DNA from: Sphingobacterium alkalisoli
Lineage (GTDB): Bacteria > Bacteroidota > Bacteroidia > Sphingobacteriales > Sphingobacteriaceae
DNA length: 64,000 nucleotides
Direction of reading: 5' to 3'
NCBI RefSeq assembly: GCF_005049105.1
Contig: NZ_SUKA01000001.1
Coordinates: 1,178,001 to 1,242,000, forward strand
The notes under the pieces are model-generated. The model did not search any database. It worked only from the letters and a program-made list of their open reading frames with translations, and was not told the origin of the DNA. This document shows, in pieces, positions 54,341-62,364 of the stretch. Position 1 is the first letter of the stretch. The number at the start of each line of letters is the position of its first letter. Made by a program: the position numbers and the translations under genes.

Positions 54341-55189
54341 TTATTCATTTAACAACATATTATCAAGGAGTCGTACTCCTTCCACCCAAGCTACAACTAG
54401 TGCGACATATTCTTTATCAGCATGAAGCTCGTTAACCTGCTGTAAGGTTCTCGTTTCGCAGATGGCAAAGTATTCGGGCGTTACACCTTTTTCAGAAAGA
54501 ATGATGTTGCTTCCTGTCTGGGTTAATTCGTCGACCGATACCGATCTAAAATGTGCTTTTACGTGCTGAAGTGCTTTCGAGATGATTAGTGCTTTCTCTT
54601 TGCCTTCGGGCGAGAGACGCATATTACGCGAACTGAGTGCGAGGCCTTGTGGATTCCGTATAATAGGACAAACGATGAGTTTTACGGGTAATTGTTTTAC
54701 ATCGATCATTTTCTGTACTACCATCACCTGCTGAAAGTCTTTTTGACCAAAGCATGCAAAATTGGGTTGTACCGCGGTAAACAGCTTGTATACAATCTGT
54801 GTTACGCCTTGAAAATGTCCGGGTCGGTGTTCCCCTTCCCAGATCGTTTCGAGGGGACCCAAGTCTAGGTGCCAATTTTCATTAGGATCTGGATACATTT
54901 CTTCAACGGACGGTAAAAACAGTACGTCGCAAGAAACCGACTCCAATAACGCAATATCATTTTCCAAGGGTCTAGGATATTTCTCGAGATCTTTGGGATC
55001 GTTAAATTGCGTTGGATTGACAAAGATGCTACATATGGTAACATCTGCTGATTGCCTGGCTTGCCGAATAAGGGACAGATGCCCTTCGTGGAGTGCACCC
55101 ATGGTCGGAACCAAAGCGGTAGTTTTTTGAGTTCCGCGAACACCTTGAAGATAGCGGTGAAGACTGTTTTTTGTGTTGAAAATTTGCAC
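54341..55189 (-). CDS. panC: Pantothenate synthetase
   Basis: 282 residues, normal for PanC. The nucleotide-binding HxGH-type motif is LVPTMGALHEGHLSLIRQA, followed by CSIFVNPTQFNDPKDLEKYPR. The mid-region has GQKDFQQVMVVQKMI and the conserved CPIIRNPQGLALSSRN, which holds the signature for the adenylate and pantoate sites. It joins pantoate to beta-alanine with ATP. panD lies downstream on the same strand but is separated by a repeat element. The short synthase-like gene is divergent from it. Confidence 0.97.
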   Translation of the reverse strand: MQIFNTKNSLHRYLQGVRGTQKTTALVPTMGALHEGHLSLIRQARQSADVTICSIFVNPTQFNDPKDLEKYPRPLENDIALLESVSCDVLFLPSVEEMYPDPNENWHLDLGPLETIWEGEHRPGHFQGVTQIVYKLFTAVQPNFACFGQKDFQQVMVVQKMIDVKQLPVKLIVCPIIRNPQGLALSSRNMRLSPEGKEKALIISKALQHVKAHFRSVSVDELTQTGSNIILSEKGVTPEYFAICETRTLQQVNELHADKEYVALVVAWVEGVRLLDNMLLNE

Positions 55190-55263
55190 GTCTTTCTAAT
55201 TGTAAAAATGGGAGCAAAGTTGCATAATAATTTTGTAATTATAAAACGATGATTTTTAATAAA

Positions 55264-55294
55264 TTGTAAAATTCAGATAATTTACGTACCTTTG
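55264..55294 (+). promoter_or_regulatory. Promoter of the glycogen-synthase-like gene
   Basis: TTG at 55264-55266 and TACCTTTG at 55287-55294, spaced by 20 bases, an exact Bacteroidota -33/-7 promoter. Transcription would start near 55301, about 38 bases before the ATG. Confidence 0.7.
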
Positions 55295-55338
55295 TGGTAC
55301 TGATTTTTATATTCTATTAATAAAAAAAGCAATTGGAG

Positions 55339-56163
55339 ATGGCAAAAACGAAAATATTGTTTATTACCCACGAGATGTCGCCTTTCCTTGAAATAAGTAA
55401 AATTTCTGAAATTACACGCCAGTTACCGCAAGCCATGCAGGAAAAGGGATTTGAAATCCGTATTCTGATGCCCCGTTTTGGTAATATTAATGAGCGCAGA
55501 AATCGTCTTCACGAGGTGATAAGGTTGTCGGGAATGAATATTGTGGTAGACAATAACGATAATCCATTGATTATTAAAGTAGCTTCATTACCAGCAGCAC
55601 GCATGCAGGTCTATTTTTTGGATAATGAAGAGTATTTCCAACGAAAAAAGGTTTTCCGTGACGAAAGCGGTAAATTTTTTGATGATAATAACGAACGTTC
55701 GTTGTTTTTTGGAAAAGGTGTGTTGGAGACCGTGAAGAAGCTGGGATGGTCTCCTGATGTGGTACATTGTCATGGTTGGTTCTCGGCTATGGTGCCTTTG
55801 TACTTGAAAAAGGTGTATCATGAAGATCCTACGTTTAAAGATGCGAAGGTGTTTTATTCCCTTTACAAAGAGGATTTTGACGCAGTAGATACGTTAAGTT
55901 CAAAATATGGCGAAATGCCTGCGCAGGAAGATGTAGACTTGGTAGATTCGGTGGCTTATGGTTCGGGTAGCTATGTCGATTTGTATAAAGGCGCTTTAAC
56001 ATATACCGATGTAGCCGTAGTAAATGATAGCGACTTGAATACTGAGGTGCTTCAATTTATCGATGAACAAAAAATAAGGGTGTTTACACCAAATGGAGAT
56101 GATGATTATGAATCATTTTCTACCTTGTACGAAGAATTTGCTCCTGAAGAAGTAGAAGCGTAA
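55339..56163 (+). CDS. Short glycogen/starch synthase-like protein (GT5 N-terminal domain only)
   Basis: 274 residues from the ATG at 55339; a TTG two codons earlier is possible. It matches the N-terminal half of glycogen synthase: FITHEMSPFLEISKISEI, FEIRILMPRFGNINERRNRLHEV, DVVHCHGWFSAMVPLYLKKVY. It lacks the whole C-terminal half (nucleotide-sugar domain) of full-length GlgA (about 480 residues), and the KTGGLADV motif that binds ADP-glucose is replaced by EISKISEI. Short versions of this kind are common in Bacteroidota beside panC. Catalysis in the usual way is unlikely; its role is unknown. Confidence 0.85.
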   Translation: MAKTKILFITHEMSPFLEISKISEITRQLPQAMQEKGFEIRILMPRFGNINERRNRLHEVIRLSGMNIVVDNNDNPLIIKVASLPAARMQVYFLDNEEYFQRKKVFRDESGKFFDDNNERSLFFGKGVLETVKKLGWSPDVVHCHGWFSAMVPLYLKKVYHEDPTFKDAKVFYSLYKEDFDAVDTLSSKYGEMPAQEDVDLVDSVAYGSGSYVDLYKGALTYTDVAVVNDSDLNTEVLQFIDEQKIRVFTPNGDDDYESFSTLYEEFAPEEVEA

Positions 56164-56180
56164 TAATTTTAAAGGTTAAT

Positions 56181-56225
56181 TAACAATAGAGCCGGCTGTC
56201 ATTATGACAGCCGGCTCTATTGTTA
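56181..56225. terminator. Strong bidirectional terminator
   Basis: 22-bp perfect inverted repeat around a single central base (effective loop three or more bases), with core AGAGCCGGCTGTCA / TGACAGCCGGCTCT and A/T tracts at both ends. It separates the short synthase-like gene from the convergent DUF493 gene. Confidence 0.92.
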
Positions 56226-56241
56226 TCCGCGTATTCGTTGT

Positions 56242-56565
56242 CTACAGCATGATAACATTTTCAATTTTGGCGACGGCTTTGTAATAGGCGACTACCTGGT
56301 CTGCTGTATTTACAAAGGTTTCAATAGTGAACGAATTATATTTCCCAGTTTTGGAATCTTTGGTAGAGATTTTTGTGCTGGGGTGCTCAAATAACTGTTC
56401 GATTTGAAGCTTTGTATCGGTTGACGCGGGTGCTATAAATTTGAAAACATATAAAGAAGGAAACGTTTCGACGTCGATTAATTTTTGTTTAAAATTTTCG
56501 TAAAAATCGACACCGTCATTGTCTCCAGGAATGTCTTGTAATTTTATGTTATTTAAATCAGCCAT
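56242..56565 (-). CDS. DUF493 family protein (YbeD-like)
   Basis: 107 residues with no signal peptide. The ferredoxin-like small-domain pattern is ETFPSLYVFKFIAPASTD then QLFEHPSTKISTKDSKTGKY and YNSFTIETFVNTADQVVAYYKA, matching DUF493/YbeD proteins, which have an ACT-like fold and no clear function. It is a short single-gene unit between two terminators. Confidence 0.85.
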   Translation of the reverse strand: MADLNNIKLQDIPGDNDGVDFYENFKQKLIDVETFPSLYVFKFIAPASTDTKLQIEQLFEHPSTKISTKDSKTGKYNSFTIETFVNTADQVVAYYKAVAKIENVIML

Positions 56566-56624
56566 TTTGTATCTCCTTTTATATATAGGTTAACAATAAA
56601 TGTACCTTTTTAGTCCTGCTTAAA

Positions 56625-56647
56625 AAAAGCGACATTTCGTCGCTTTT
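56625..56647 (-). terminator. Rho-independent terminator of the GH92 gene
   Basis: 9-bp perfect arms AAAAGCGAC / GTCGCTTTT around a 5-base loop; on the minus strand the hairpin is followed by a T-run. It lies just after the GH92 stop at 56651. Confidence 0.85.
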
Positions 56648-56650
56648 CGT

Positions 56651-58912
56651 TTAATTATCCATTGAAGTAGGCCAGCTTGCCCGTCTTTTCCCCAATTTTT
56701 TATTCGGTGTACTGGACATCTCAAAAACCAACTCCCCACCCTTAAGCATTTCATCGTGTGTGATGAAAACCTTGTGGTATGGCTTACCATTGAGCGTAAT
56801 TGATTTAATATAGATATTTGCTGGTGAATTGTTGCGGGCGACTATCGTGAATAGATTATCGTTCGGCATGGTAATCGTAGCTTTATCCAGCGATGGACTA
56901 CCAAATACATATTCACCACCTACTGGTGAAACGGGGTATAATCCCATCATCGACCATACAGCCCAGGCACTCATTTGTCCTGCATCTTCATTGCCAGCAT
57001 AGCCATCTGGCCGATCGTGATACATGCTGTCTACGATTTGCCGAATTTTTTCTTGTGTTTTCCAGGCATCGCCAATATAGCTATACATGTAGGCAATATG
57101 ATGGCTGGGCTCGTTTCCGTGGGCATACTGCCCAATGAATCCGCTGGCATCAGGCGACTGGTTTTCACCGGTCATATAAGAGGGTGCGGCAAAGAGTGCA
57201 TCGAGCATGTCGCGCAATCCTTTTTTCTTTGGAAACAAATTGGCCAAACCTCGGATATCATGCGGTACAAAAAATGAATGTTGCCAGGCATTTCCTTCAA
57301 TATATTGACTTTTGTCGAAGTCGTGTTCGGAGTAAAATGGGTCAAACGGCTCGACAAATTTACCGTTCCTGAGTTTGGCCCGCATAAAGCCGGATTGGGG
57401 ATCAAAAAGGTTTGTGTAATTTTTTGCTCTTTCCGTAAAAATTTGATAATCTTCCTGTTTTCCAAGTTTTTGTGCTACCAGTGAAATGCAGTAATCGTCG
57501 AAGGCATACTCTAATGTTTTTGTCACACTGCCTCCGTTTACATCCTGCGGTATATAACCATATTCAATGTATGCGGGGACTTCACGTGTTTTTTGAAAGG
57601 CGCTTGCACGCATAGCTTGGTATGCACGTTCAGCATCAACTCCCGGCCAGTTTTTAAGAACAGCGTCTGCTAGCACGGGCACAGCATGGTAGCCCGTCAT
57701 GGTGTTGGTTTCGAATGTGCTCAAGTCCCACACTGGTAGTAATCCATTCTCATCATAAAAAGATAACATACTATTTAATATATCACTGTATTTTTCGGGC
57801 TGCGTAATGGTAAATAGTGGTTTCAATGCGCGGAAGGTATCCCAAAGTGAAAATAGGGTATAGCGTTGAGCGCCGTTTGGCATGCGATGAACTTCTCCTT
57901 TGTAATTTTTGTATTCGCCATCTCTGTCCGAATACAGTGTTGGTGATACGGCTGTATGGTATAGCGCAGAATAGAAAACACGTTTTAGCTTTTCATCATT
58001 GGTTTCAATTTTTATTTTGGCTAGTTCTCTGTCCCATTTCGCATCGGCTTCAGACCGCACATGATCAAAATTCCAATGTGGTATCTCTTGAAGTGCGGTA
58101 AGTGCCTTCGCAGTATTTGTAATCGATAGGGCCACTTTAATGTTTATAGTGGGCGAGGAGTCAAATATTAGCTGCGCATTTGCAGATTTTGTACCTCCCT
58201 GCGCACTGTTGTTCGTGATTTCAATAATAGGGTCAAAACTACTTAATTTAGCTCCATTAAAGAGGTAGTCCTTTATGGGCTGTGATGTGCGTAAAGCAAA
58301 GTAAATGTGTTGTTTATTCGCCCAGCCAGATGAATAGCGATGTCCAACGAGGGTGCTATCGTTGATCATCTCTAGGCGTGTTGTCACAGGGCTATCCCAA
58401 TTGTAGGCATGTCCTAGATCTATTCTTACTGTCGGTGCACCTGTGCCGGATGGAAATGTGTATTCATGGAATCCCACGCGCTCCGTACTCGTTAATTTTG
58501 TTTTGATGCCGTTGTTAAACGTAACTTCGTAATATCCGGGACTTGCTTTTTCGTGCGCGTGTGAAAATTTTTGACGGGTATCTACTTTTTCTTGAAAAAT
58601 GGGTGCTAACATCGGCATTACGGCAATATCCAGCCAATCGCCGATACCCGTGCCGCTTAGGTGCATATGGCTGAATCCGGCAATGGAATCGGATGAAATA
58701 TGATAACCGCTTACCCAATCCCAACCGTTTTTACCATTATCGGGCGACAGCTGTACGAGGGAAAAGGGAACTGTAGCTCCGGGATAGGTATGTCCATGAC
58801 CACCCGTACCTATAAATGGATCAACATATTGGGTGTATGTCTGGGCGATACCGCTGTAATTAAACAAACTGCATGTAAGCAAGCTAAGAATTATTTTTTT
58901 TTGATTAACCAT
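56651..58912 (-). CDS. Glycoside hydrolase family 92 exo-alpha-mannosidase
   Basis: 753 residues with a signal peptide ending near YSGIAQ. GH92 motifs are abundant: YVDPFIGTGGHGHTYPGA, VQLSPDNGKNGWDWVSGYH, GFSHMHLSGTGIGDWLDI, YTLFSLWDTFRALKPLFT, DVNGGSVTKTLEYAFDD, and GYAGNEDAGQMSAWAVWSMM, which carries the conserved catalytic Asp-containing region. GH92 enzymes are calcium-dependent, inverting alpha-mannosidases of periplasm or surface, usually acting on N-glycans or fungal mannan. It is divergent from a LacI-type regulator gene, suggesting mannose-linked regulation, and is not accompanied by a SusCD pair here. Confidence 0.96.
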   Translation of the reverse strand: MVNQKKIILSLLTCSLFNYSGIAQTYTQYVDPFIGTGGHGHTYPGATVPFSLVQLSPDNGKNGWDWVSGYHISSDSIAGFSHMHLSGTGIGDWLDIAVMPMLAPIFQEKVDTRQKFSHAHEKASPGYYEVTFNNGIKTKLTSTERVGFHEYTFPSGTGAPTVRIDLGHAYNWDSPVTTRLEMINDSTLVGHRYSSGWANKQHIYFALRTSQPIKDYLFNGAKLSSFDPIIEITNNSAQGGTKSANAQLIFDSSPTINIKVALSITNTAKALTALQEIPHWNFDHVRSEADAKWDRELAKIKIETNDEKLKRVFYSALYHTAVSPTLYSDRDGEYKNYKGEVHRMPNGAQRYTLFSLWDTFRALKPLFTITQPEKYSDILNSMLSFYDENGLLPVWDLSTFETNTMTGYHAVPVLADAVLKNWPGVDAERAYQAMRASAFQKTREVPAYIEYGYIPQDVNGGSVTKTLEYAFDDYCISLVAQKLGKQEDYQIFTERAKNYTNLFDPQSGFMRAKLRNGKFVEPFDPFYSEHDFDKSQYIEGNAWQHSFFVPHDIRGLANLFPKKKGLRDMLDALFAAPSYMTGENQSPDASGFIGQYAHGNEPSHHIAYMYSYIGDAWKTQEKIRQIVDSMYHDRPDGYAGNEDAGQMSAWAVWSMMGLYPVSPVGGEYVFGSPSLDKATITMPNDNLFTIVARNNSPANIYIKSITLNGKPYHKVFITHDEMLKGGELVFEMSSTPNKKLGKRRASWPTSMDN

Positions 58913-58972
58913 GTGGAAATTACGCTGTAACGAATGTGATTAATTAAATTTTGAAATGATAAAACCTTTTAG

Positions 58973-59003
58973 CAAAATTAACTAAATTTCTTTTTAGATA
59001 CAA
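58973..59003 (-). promoter_or_regulatory. Promoter of the GH92 gene
   Basis: On the minus strand TTG (59003-59001) and TAATTTTG (58980-58973) are spaced by 20 bases, an exact Bacteroidota promoter. The -7 box overlaps a CTAAA/TTTAG dyad that may be a regulator site. The transcript would start near 58966, about 54 bases upstream of the ATG. Confidence 0.65.
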
Positions 59004-59078
59004 TGCAGTAGTCTATAAAAGTAAATAAGGCGACCCTCTGTTGTTTCTGAAGTTTATGATGAAAAATATAAAAATTTA

Positions 59079-59106
59079 TTTAGCTAAAATTCTTGTTAAA
59101 TTTTAG
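59079..59106. promoter_or_regulatory. Candidate LacI-type operator cluster
   Basis: A perfect palindrome TTTAGCTAAA (59079-59088) runs into a longer inverted repeat CTAAAATT...AATTTTAG (59084-59106, 7-base spacer). It lies 49 bases upstream of the LacI gene start and between the two divergent promoters, which fits control of both genes. It is AT-rich, so chance symmetry cannot be excluded. Confidence 0.35.
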
Positions 59107-59154
59107 TAGATTGTGCCTTGTTAAATTACCGTAGTTTGAAATACACTCTAATTC

Positions 59155-60144
59155 ATGAAAAAAAGATTGTCTATTAGCGATATAGCCAAAAATCTAGGCA
59201 TATCCGTAACGACTGTTTCATTTATATTAAACGATAAAGCGAAAGAAAAAAGAATAAGCGATGCCTTGACGCATCGTGTATTGGATTATGTAAAAAAGGT
59301 GGGATACAAGCCTAATCAGCTGGCTAAAAGCCTGCGTACAGGTAAATCAAAGACCTTGGGATTATTAGTGGAAGATATTTCCAATACTTTTTTTGCGAAT
59401 ATCGCTAAACAAATTGAACAGCGAGCTTATGATCACGGATACCACATTTTGTATTGTAGTATGAATAATGATGTGAATCGGGCGAAGGAGCTTATCCAAC
59501 TTTTTCATGATAGACAGATTGACGGCTTTATCATTGCACCTACCGAAGGACTTTCGGAAGTAATTCACAATTTGCTTAAAAATAATGTCCCTATCGTATT
59601 ATTTGATCGTTTTATAGAAGATTTGGATACCAACTATGTCGTGTCGGAGAATAAGCAAGGGGCCTATATGGGTTCCAAATACTTATTGGAAGATCTAAAG
59701 GCGACAAAAGTAGGCATGCTTACGATCAATTCCGGTCAAACGCAGATGCGTAGTAGACTGGATGGTTACATGCAGGCTATGGATGAGTCGGGTAGAGACG
59801 CCGTCATTAAGAAAATTCAAGTTGATCAACCGGACGACGTAACCATTGATTTGGTACGCGATTTTATTGTAGACAATAAATTAGATGCCGTTTTCTTTGC
59901 GACCAATTATATTGCAATTGCTGGTCTCAAGGCAATTAAAAAATACAAGTTAAATATCGATAAGATCGTTTCTTTTGATGATCACGCTATATTTTCACTA
60001 TTCCAAACTCCGGTTACCTCACTTGCGCAAGATATCAAGAGCATCTCCGATCATATTATCCAGATATTGATTTCGGAAATCAACGGCAAAGGCAAGGAAT
60101 ACCAGCATGTAGTCATCCCTTGTGAGTTGAAAGTAAGAACCTAA
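59155..60144 (+). CDS. LacI-family transcriptional regulator
   Basis: 329 residues. The N-terminal helix-turn-helix and hinge are typical: RLSISDIAKNLGISVTTVSF, ILNDKAKEKRIS, VGYKPNQLAKSLRTGKSKTL. The rest is a periplasmic-binding-protein-like sugar domain (about 60-325) with LGLLVEDISNTFFANIAKQI, FIIAPTEGLSEVIHN and VSFDDHAIFSLFQTPVTSLAQDI. It probably controls the divergent GH92 mannosidase gene in response to a sugar such as mannose, binding palindromic sites between the two genes. LacI regulators are less common than hybrid two-component systems for such genes in this phylum. Confidence 0.95.
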   Translation: MKKRLSISDIAKNLGISVTTVSFILNDKAKEKRISDALTHRVLDYVKKVGYKPNQLAKSLRTGKSKTLGLLVEDISNTFFANIAKQIEQRAYDHGYHILYCSMNNDVNRAKELIQLFHDRQIDGFIIAPTEGLSEVIHNLLKNNVPIVLFDRFIEDLDTNYVVSENKQGAYMGSKYLLEDLKATKVGMLTINSGQTQMRSRLDGYMQAMDESGRDAVIKKIQVDQPDDVTIDLVRDFIVDNKLDAVFFATNYIAIAGLKAIKKYKLNIDKIVSFDDHAIFSLFQTPVTSLAQDIKSISDHIIQILISEINGKGKEYQHVVIPCELKVRT

Positions 60145-60158
60145 TTAGAATCTGCTTT

Positions 60159-60623
60159 TTATTTCTCCTTGGCTGGGACAAATTTCATGGAAAGCGAATT
60201 TACACAGTGTCGTGTGTTTTTTGTAGTAAAACCTTCGCCAAGAAATACATGACCTAAATGACCTCCACATTTTTTGCAAAGTATTTCTGTCCTTCTGCCA
60301 TCTGCATCAGTTATCCGTTGCACGGCACCGGGAATTTCATCGTCAAAACTCGGCCAACCGCAGTGTGATTCAAATTTATCTTCTGAATGATAAAGGGGAG
60401 CGTCGCATCGTTTGCACACGTACGTTCCTTTTTCCTTGTTTTCCAACAGGTCGCCAGTAAACGGTCGCTCCGTACCTTTTTGTAGGATTACGTATTCTTC
60501 TTCTGCTGTCAGTCTGTTGTATTTGGTAGTATCTTCCATATGTTGTTGTACTGATTGTGAGTTTCCATTCATGCAAGCACTTAGTATAAACCCTACTATT
60601 AAATTAAAAATAAGCAATTTCAT
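60159..60623 (-). CDS. msrB: Peptide methionine (R)-S-oxide reductase, lipoprotein
   Basis: 154 residues with a lipobox LSACMNG, so it acts outside the cytoplasm. The zinc site has two CxxC pairs, [11 protein letters not shown] and [13 protein letters not shown]. The catalytic cysteine is in [25 protein letters not shown] is the conserved active-site loop. It reduces the R-isomer of oxidised methionine in exported proteins, protecting the envelope. It converges with the LacI gene, whose stop lies 14 bases away. No msrA is seen beside it. Confidence 0.96.
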   Translation of the reverse strand: MKLLIFNLIVGFILSACMNGNSQSVQQHMEDTTKYNRLTAEEEYVILQKGTERPFTGDLLENKEKGTYVCKRCDAPLYHSEDKFESHCGWPSFDDEIPGAVQRITDADGRRTEILCKKCGGHLGHVFLGEGFTTKNTRHCVNSLSMKFVPAKEK

Positions 60624-61045
60624 CTATGTTCTTTATCGTAATGAGGTGAAAGAAATTCGTATATCTGCCTGGCATATAGATAACTTCATTATGCACTGTT
60701 TTGTTTGGCCAATTAAAGAATTCCATATTTACTAAATTACGAATAATGAAAGATTATAAAAATGATTTTTTATATATCATAATCGTCCCAACGTCATTTT
60801 TTAAAAGTATCCATTTATTTGAAAGATAGCAGGTGTGAAATATTTCGTAACGGGGGCTCTAATGGCTTAAATAGGCGTTTAAACGAATTATTTAGAATGA
60901 ATTTAAATTGATAATTTGCGTCATTAAATTGTCACTGATTACTTAAATAGTTATACTTTTGTGCATTGTTTTATGGGCGAATTCCACATTGCAATTAAGT
61001 TAAGTAATTTTTATATTCATAAATAAATAGTATAAAGTGCTAAAT
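60624..61045. other. Intergenic region upstream of the alternative complex III operon
   Basis: 422 AT-rich bases between divergent genes. The only clear signal is a promoter at 60929-60961 for actA. No other gene or RNA structure is seen. Confidence 0.6.
60929..60961 (+). promoter_or_regulatory. Candidate promoter of the act operon
   Basis: TACTTTTG at 60954-60961 matches the -7 box exactly; the nearest upstream TTG is at 60929-60931, giving a 22-base spacer, slightly longer than in the other promoters here. The leader would be about 78 bases. Confidence 0.55.
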
Positions 61046-62326
61046 ATGAGAAATATCTCATCCGTTTTGGGAAGACTTGCGAAGTCAATATCGATCAGTT
61101 TGGTATTGTTATTTGCCGTTACGATGACATCAAATGCGCAAGATGTAAAGGAAGGTGCAGCCCTTTTTAAAGCAAATTGTACAACGTGTCATAAGATTGA
61201 CAAGAAAGTAACAGGTCCTGCTTTAGCAGGAATGTCCGCGCGCCACTCAGAAGAATGGTTGGTTAGCTGGATCAAAAATTCGAAGGCAATGATCGATGCC
61301 GGCGATCCAGCAGCTGTCGCTATCTACGAAGAGTACAATAAGATGGCCATGACGGCTTTCACGCACTTGTCGGATGATCAGATCAAGAGTATTATTGCGT
61401 ATGTGCAAGATGAGGAAGTTAAATTAGCTGAAAAAGCGGCTAGTCCGGCTGCCGCGGGTGCGGGACAGAGTAGTGGAGCTAATAACTTCATGATCTTTGG
61501 TCTGATAGCGATCTTGATTTTAGCGATTGGTGTGGTTGTAGTTTTAAACCGTGTAACGCGAACACTAGAAAAGGTTATTGTTAATAACCAGGCGGCTATT
61601 CAAGCTGCGCAGGCAAGCAATGAATCGTTTTCGGAAAGTCGTAATGCAAAATTTGCCAAGGCATTTTTAAAGAACAAAAAACTTGTTGGTTTTGCGGTGT
61701 TGATGTTAGTCGCTTTACTTGCGGTGGTAGGTTGGCGCACCATGTGGAATGTGGGTGTACATGAAGGGTATCAACCCGTACAGCCGATCAAATTCTCGCA
61801 TCAAATTCACGCTGGGGTAAACCAAATTGACTGTCAATATTGTCATGGTGGAGCATACAAGTCTAAGAACGCTTCGATTCCATCAGCGAATGTCTGTATG
61901 AACTGTCATAATACCGTGACAGCTTCTGATCACTATGAAGGAGAGCTTTCTCCGGAGATCGCAAAATTATACCGTGCGGTAGATTTTAATCCAGATACAC
62001 GTGAGTATGGCAGCAATCCAAGACCTATTGAATGGGTAAGAATTCATAATCTTCCAGATTTTGCCTATTTCAATCACTCGCAACACGTTTCAGTAGCTGG
62101 TGTAGAATGTCAAACGTGTCACGGCCCGATCGAGACAATGGAAGAGGTATACCAATATTCTCCGTTGACGATGAAATGGTGTGTGGATTGTCATAAGACG
62201 ACTGAAGTGAACGCCGATAATGCATATTACGATCAATTGATCGAAGCGCACGAAAAATTGAAAAAAGGTGAGAAGATGACTGCAGCCATGATCGGTGGTC
62301 TGGAATGTGGAAAATGTCACTATTAA
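61046..62326 (+). CDS. actA: Alternative complex III multihaem cytochrome ActA with an N-terminal monohaem domain
   Basis: 426 residues from the ATG at 61046; a GTG three codons earlier is possible. A signal peptide ends near TSNAQ. The protein has six CxxCH haem sites: Cys45 (CTTCH) in an N-terminal single-haem cytochrome c domain, then after one or two membrane helices (IFGLIAILILAIGVVVVL; LVGFAVLMLVALLAVVGW) five more at about residues 263, 284, 355, 379 and 421. The five C-terminal sites match ActA, and the first matches an ActE-like domain, so this looks like a fusion. It takes part in quinol oxidation and electron transfer to a terminal oxidase. actB starts 38 bases later. Confidence 0.93.
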   Translation: MRNISSVLGRLAKSISISLVLLFAVTMTSNAQDVKEGAALFKANCTTCHKIDKKVTGPALAGMSARHSEEWLVSWIKNSKAMIDAGDPAAVAIYEEYNKMAMTAFTHLSDDQIKSIIAYVQDEEVKLAEKAASPAAAGAGQSSGANNFMIFGLIAILILAIGVVVVLNRVTRTLEKVIVNNQAAIQAAQASNESFSESRNAKFAKAFLKNKKLVGFAVLMLVALLAVVGWRTMWNVGVHEGYQPVQPIKFSHQIHAGVNQIDCQYCHGGAYKSKNASIPSANVCMNCHNTVTASDHYEGELSPEIAKLYRAVDFNPDTREYGSNPRPIEWVRIHNLPDFAYFNHSQHVSVAGVECQTCHGPIETMEEVYQYSPLTMKWCVDCHKTTEVNADNAYYDQLIEAHEKLKKGEKMTAAMIGGLECGKCHY

Positions 62327-62364
62327 TAATTAATTAGGAAAACGCAATCTTATATACAGCTTAA

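Noticed and set aside
56242..56565. DUF493 gene as gldC
   Set aside because: The sequence matches the YbeD-like DUF493 pattern, and GldC would be expected next to gldB at 34.7-35.7 kb, where no such gene is seen.
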